Below, piece after piece: positions 62,758 through 64,000 of a DNA stretch of 64,000 nt. The number at the start of each line of letters is the position of its first letter. Positions within the stretch are counted from its first letter, which is position 1. A program made the translations under genes and the position numbers. Source of the stretch: Pectobacterium aquaticum. GTDB taxonomy: Bacteria > Pseudomonadota > Gammaproteobacteria > Enterobacterales > Enterobacteriaceae. The DNA lies in the NCBI RefSeq assembly GCF_003382565.3, contig NZ_CP086253.1, forward strand, positions 1,922,001-1,986,000, written 5' to 3'. The notes below the pieces were generated by a model. It was not told the origin of the DNA. It worked only from the letters and a program-made list of their open reading frames with translations, and made no database searches.

Positions 62758-64000
62758 TCAGAAAGACTCCCAGTCTTCTTTATTATTCGCTGGCGGCAGT
62801 GCTACGGGTTTCAGCCTGCCAGATAATTGTGTGCCGGATGATGAACGATGTTGCGTCGTGGACTCTGTTCCCAGCTTGAATACCGAGACCAGTTGTGACA
62901 ACTGATCGGCCTGTTGCTCCAGGGAAGACGCCGCAGAAGAGGATTCCTGCACGAGAGCGGCATTCTGCTGAGTGGTGGAATCCAGTTCTGTTACCGCTTT
63001 ACCTATTTGATCAATACCTCGACTCTGCTCTTCAGATGCATTCGAAATTTCATTCATGATCCCACTGACATTGGTGACTGAAGAAATGATCTGTTCCATT
63101 GTGCCCCCCGCTTTATTCGCCATTTCTGACCCAGCGTGCACGCGTTGGACGGATTCTTGTATGAGACTCTCTATTTCTTTAGCTGCCTGCGCACTACGTT
63201 GTGCAAGGTTTCTTACCTCACCGGCGACGACAGCGAAGCCCCGACCTTGTTCACCGGCCCGTGCCGCTTCTACCGCCGCATTCAGCGCCAGAATATTCGT
63301 CTGGAATGAGATACCATTAATCACGCTGATTATTTCAGTAATTTTCTTTGAACTTTCAGTGATCACACCCATAGTATCGATCACATCCCAAACAATTTTG
63401 CCACCTGAACGGGCGTGGTTTGCGGCCACTTCAGCAAGATGACTGGCTTCACGGGCATTATCTGCATTACGTTTTACGGTTGAGGTTAATTCTTCCATGC
63501 TGGCTGCGGTTTCCACAACGGCGGATGATTGCTCCTCAGTGCGTGATGCTAGATCTGTGTTACCTGCAGAAATTTCTGATGATGCCGTAGCGACATGCAT
63601 GACAGATTCTTTTATCTGAGAAATCATATCGCGTAGCCGCTGATTCATTGTCGCTAGAGCGGTAGTCAGGCGACCCAATTCGTCGGAGGACTGGGGTTCA
63701 ATTACGGCAGTCAAGTCACCACTGGCAATATACTCGGCAAGGGTCAAACTATTCCTTATTTGGCGAGTCATCTGGTGCGTGATTAACCATGCGACCAATA
63801 GGCCGACTACCACTGCGCACACTGCAACCAGTGCTGTTATTGTGATCACTTGCTGCGTGATATCCAGGTTTTTTTGAGTTTGTAATGTCACCAAATTTTG
63901 TATCGTGTTAGCGATTTTTTCGGCAAAGCCCGTTAATGTGTTGGCGACATCTCGTGACTGCTGAAGTGCCGCTGAATAGTTATTGACATTGCTTTTAAGC
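62758..64000 (-). CDS. Methyl-accepting chemotaxis protein (partial, N-terminus beyond the right edge)
   Basis: Chemoreceptor on the minus strand; the frame is open to base 64000, so the N-terminal sensor is not visible. The visible portion has the end of the periplasmic helical region, a membrane helix (VITITALVAVCAVVVGLLVA), a HAMP domain (TRQIRNSLTLAEYIASGDLT), and the signalling domain with FQTNILALNAAVEAARAGEQGRGF. It ends DWESF, a pentapeptide of the kind bound by CheR/CheB, unlike its convergent neighbour. The helical periplasmic end resembles Tar/Tsr-type receptors. Confidence 0.92.
   Translation of the reverse strand, partial: LKSNVNNYSAALQQSRDVANTLTGFAEKIANTIQNLVTLQTQKNLDITQQVITITALVAVCAVVVGLLVAWLITHQMTRQIRNSLTLAEYIASGDLTAVIEPQSSDELGRLTTALATMNQRLRDMISQIKESVMHVATASSEISAGNTDLASRTEEQSSAVVETAASMEELTSTVKRNADNAREASHLAEVAANHARSGGKIVWDVIDTMGVITESSKKITEIISVINGISFQTNILALNAAVEAARAGEQGRGFAVVAGEVRNLAQRSAQAAKEIESLIQESVQRVHAGSEMANKAGGTMEQIISSVTNVSGIMNEISNASEEQSRGIDQIGKAVTELDSTTQQNAALVQESSSAASSLEQQADQLSQLVSVFKLGTESTTQHRSSSGTQLSGRLKPVALPPANNKEDWESF

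Overview
The window is chromosomal DNA from an enterobacterium of the Pectobacteriaceae, most likely Pectobacterium (soft-rot group). Core genes resemble Escherichia coli genes closely and keep E. coli order over long stretches, but they are interspersed with a family PL9 pectate lyase, a citrate-fermentation cluster, a siderophore ABC transporter, chemoreceptors and many ERIC repeats. I see no CRISPR array, prophage, insertion sequence, rRNA or tRNA. Calls rest on motifs and remembered family sequences; no database search was run.

Layout. 1-9.9 kb: anaerobic citrate use. The sensor kinase CitA (minus strand, running off the left edge) is divergent from a 2-hydroxycarboxylate transporter, a fumarylacetoacetate-hydrolase-family enzyme and citCDEFXG (citrate lyase, its ligase and the prosthetic-group enzymes). 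No oxaloacetate decarboxylase genes are present. 10.2-18.9 kb: ycgR (c-di-GMP flagellar brake), plaP (putrescine importer, preceded by a possible coupled upstream ORF), sbcB, a Fur-box-preceded four-gene siderophore ABC importer, and tmaR. plaP, sbcB and tmaR are neighbours in E. coli, so the importer sits inside an otherwise familiar block. 19.2-25.3 kb: comEC-msbA-lpxK-ycaR-kdsB, the lipid A export and Kdo operon. 25.6-27.3 kb: a secreted PL9 pectate lyase followed by hairpins and an ERIC element carrying an insertion. 27.4-60.6 kb: the block ycbJ, elyC, cmoM, mukFEB, ldtD, mepK, gloC, aspC, ompF, asnS, pncB, pepN, pyrD, zapC, ycbX, rlmL, uup, pqiABC, rmf, as in E. coli but with a palindromic repeat where E. 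coli carries ssuEADCB. 61-64 kb: two convergent methyl-accepting chemotaxis proteins where E. coli has fabA; the second runs off the right edge.

How the genes work together. CitA probably senses citrate and switches on transport and lyase genes; CitC, CitX and CitG make and charge the CitD prosthetic group used by CitE and CitF. MukF, MukE and MukB form the chromosome condensin. LdtD makes 3-3 peptidoglycan cross-links that MepK cuts. PqiA, PqiB and PqiC form an envelope lipid-transport assembly. MsbA, LpxK and KdsB serve lipopolysaccharide synthesis.

The most unusual signal is non-coding. Two intergenic modules, at 27121-27193 (inside an ERIC) and 49058-49136 (inside a separate 176-bp palindromic element), keep the same loops while their stem sequences differ and still pair. 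That is the mark of a structured repeat selected at RNA or hairpin level. Other points of interest are an ERIC remnant that supplies the citC ribosome binding site, a well-placed upstream ORF overlapping plaP, and a tandem duplication of the comEC start region.
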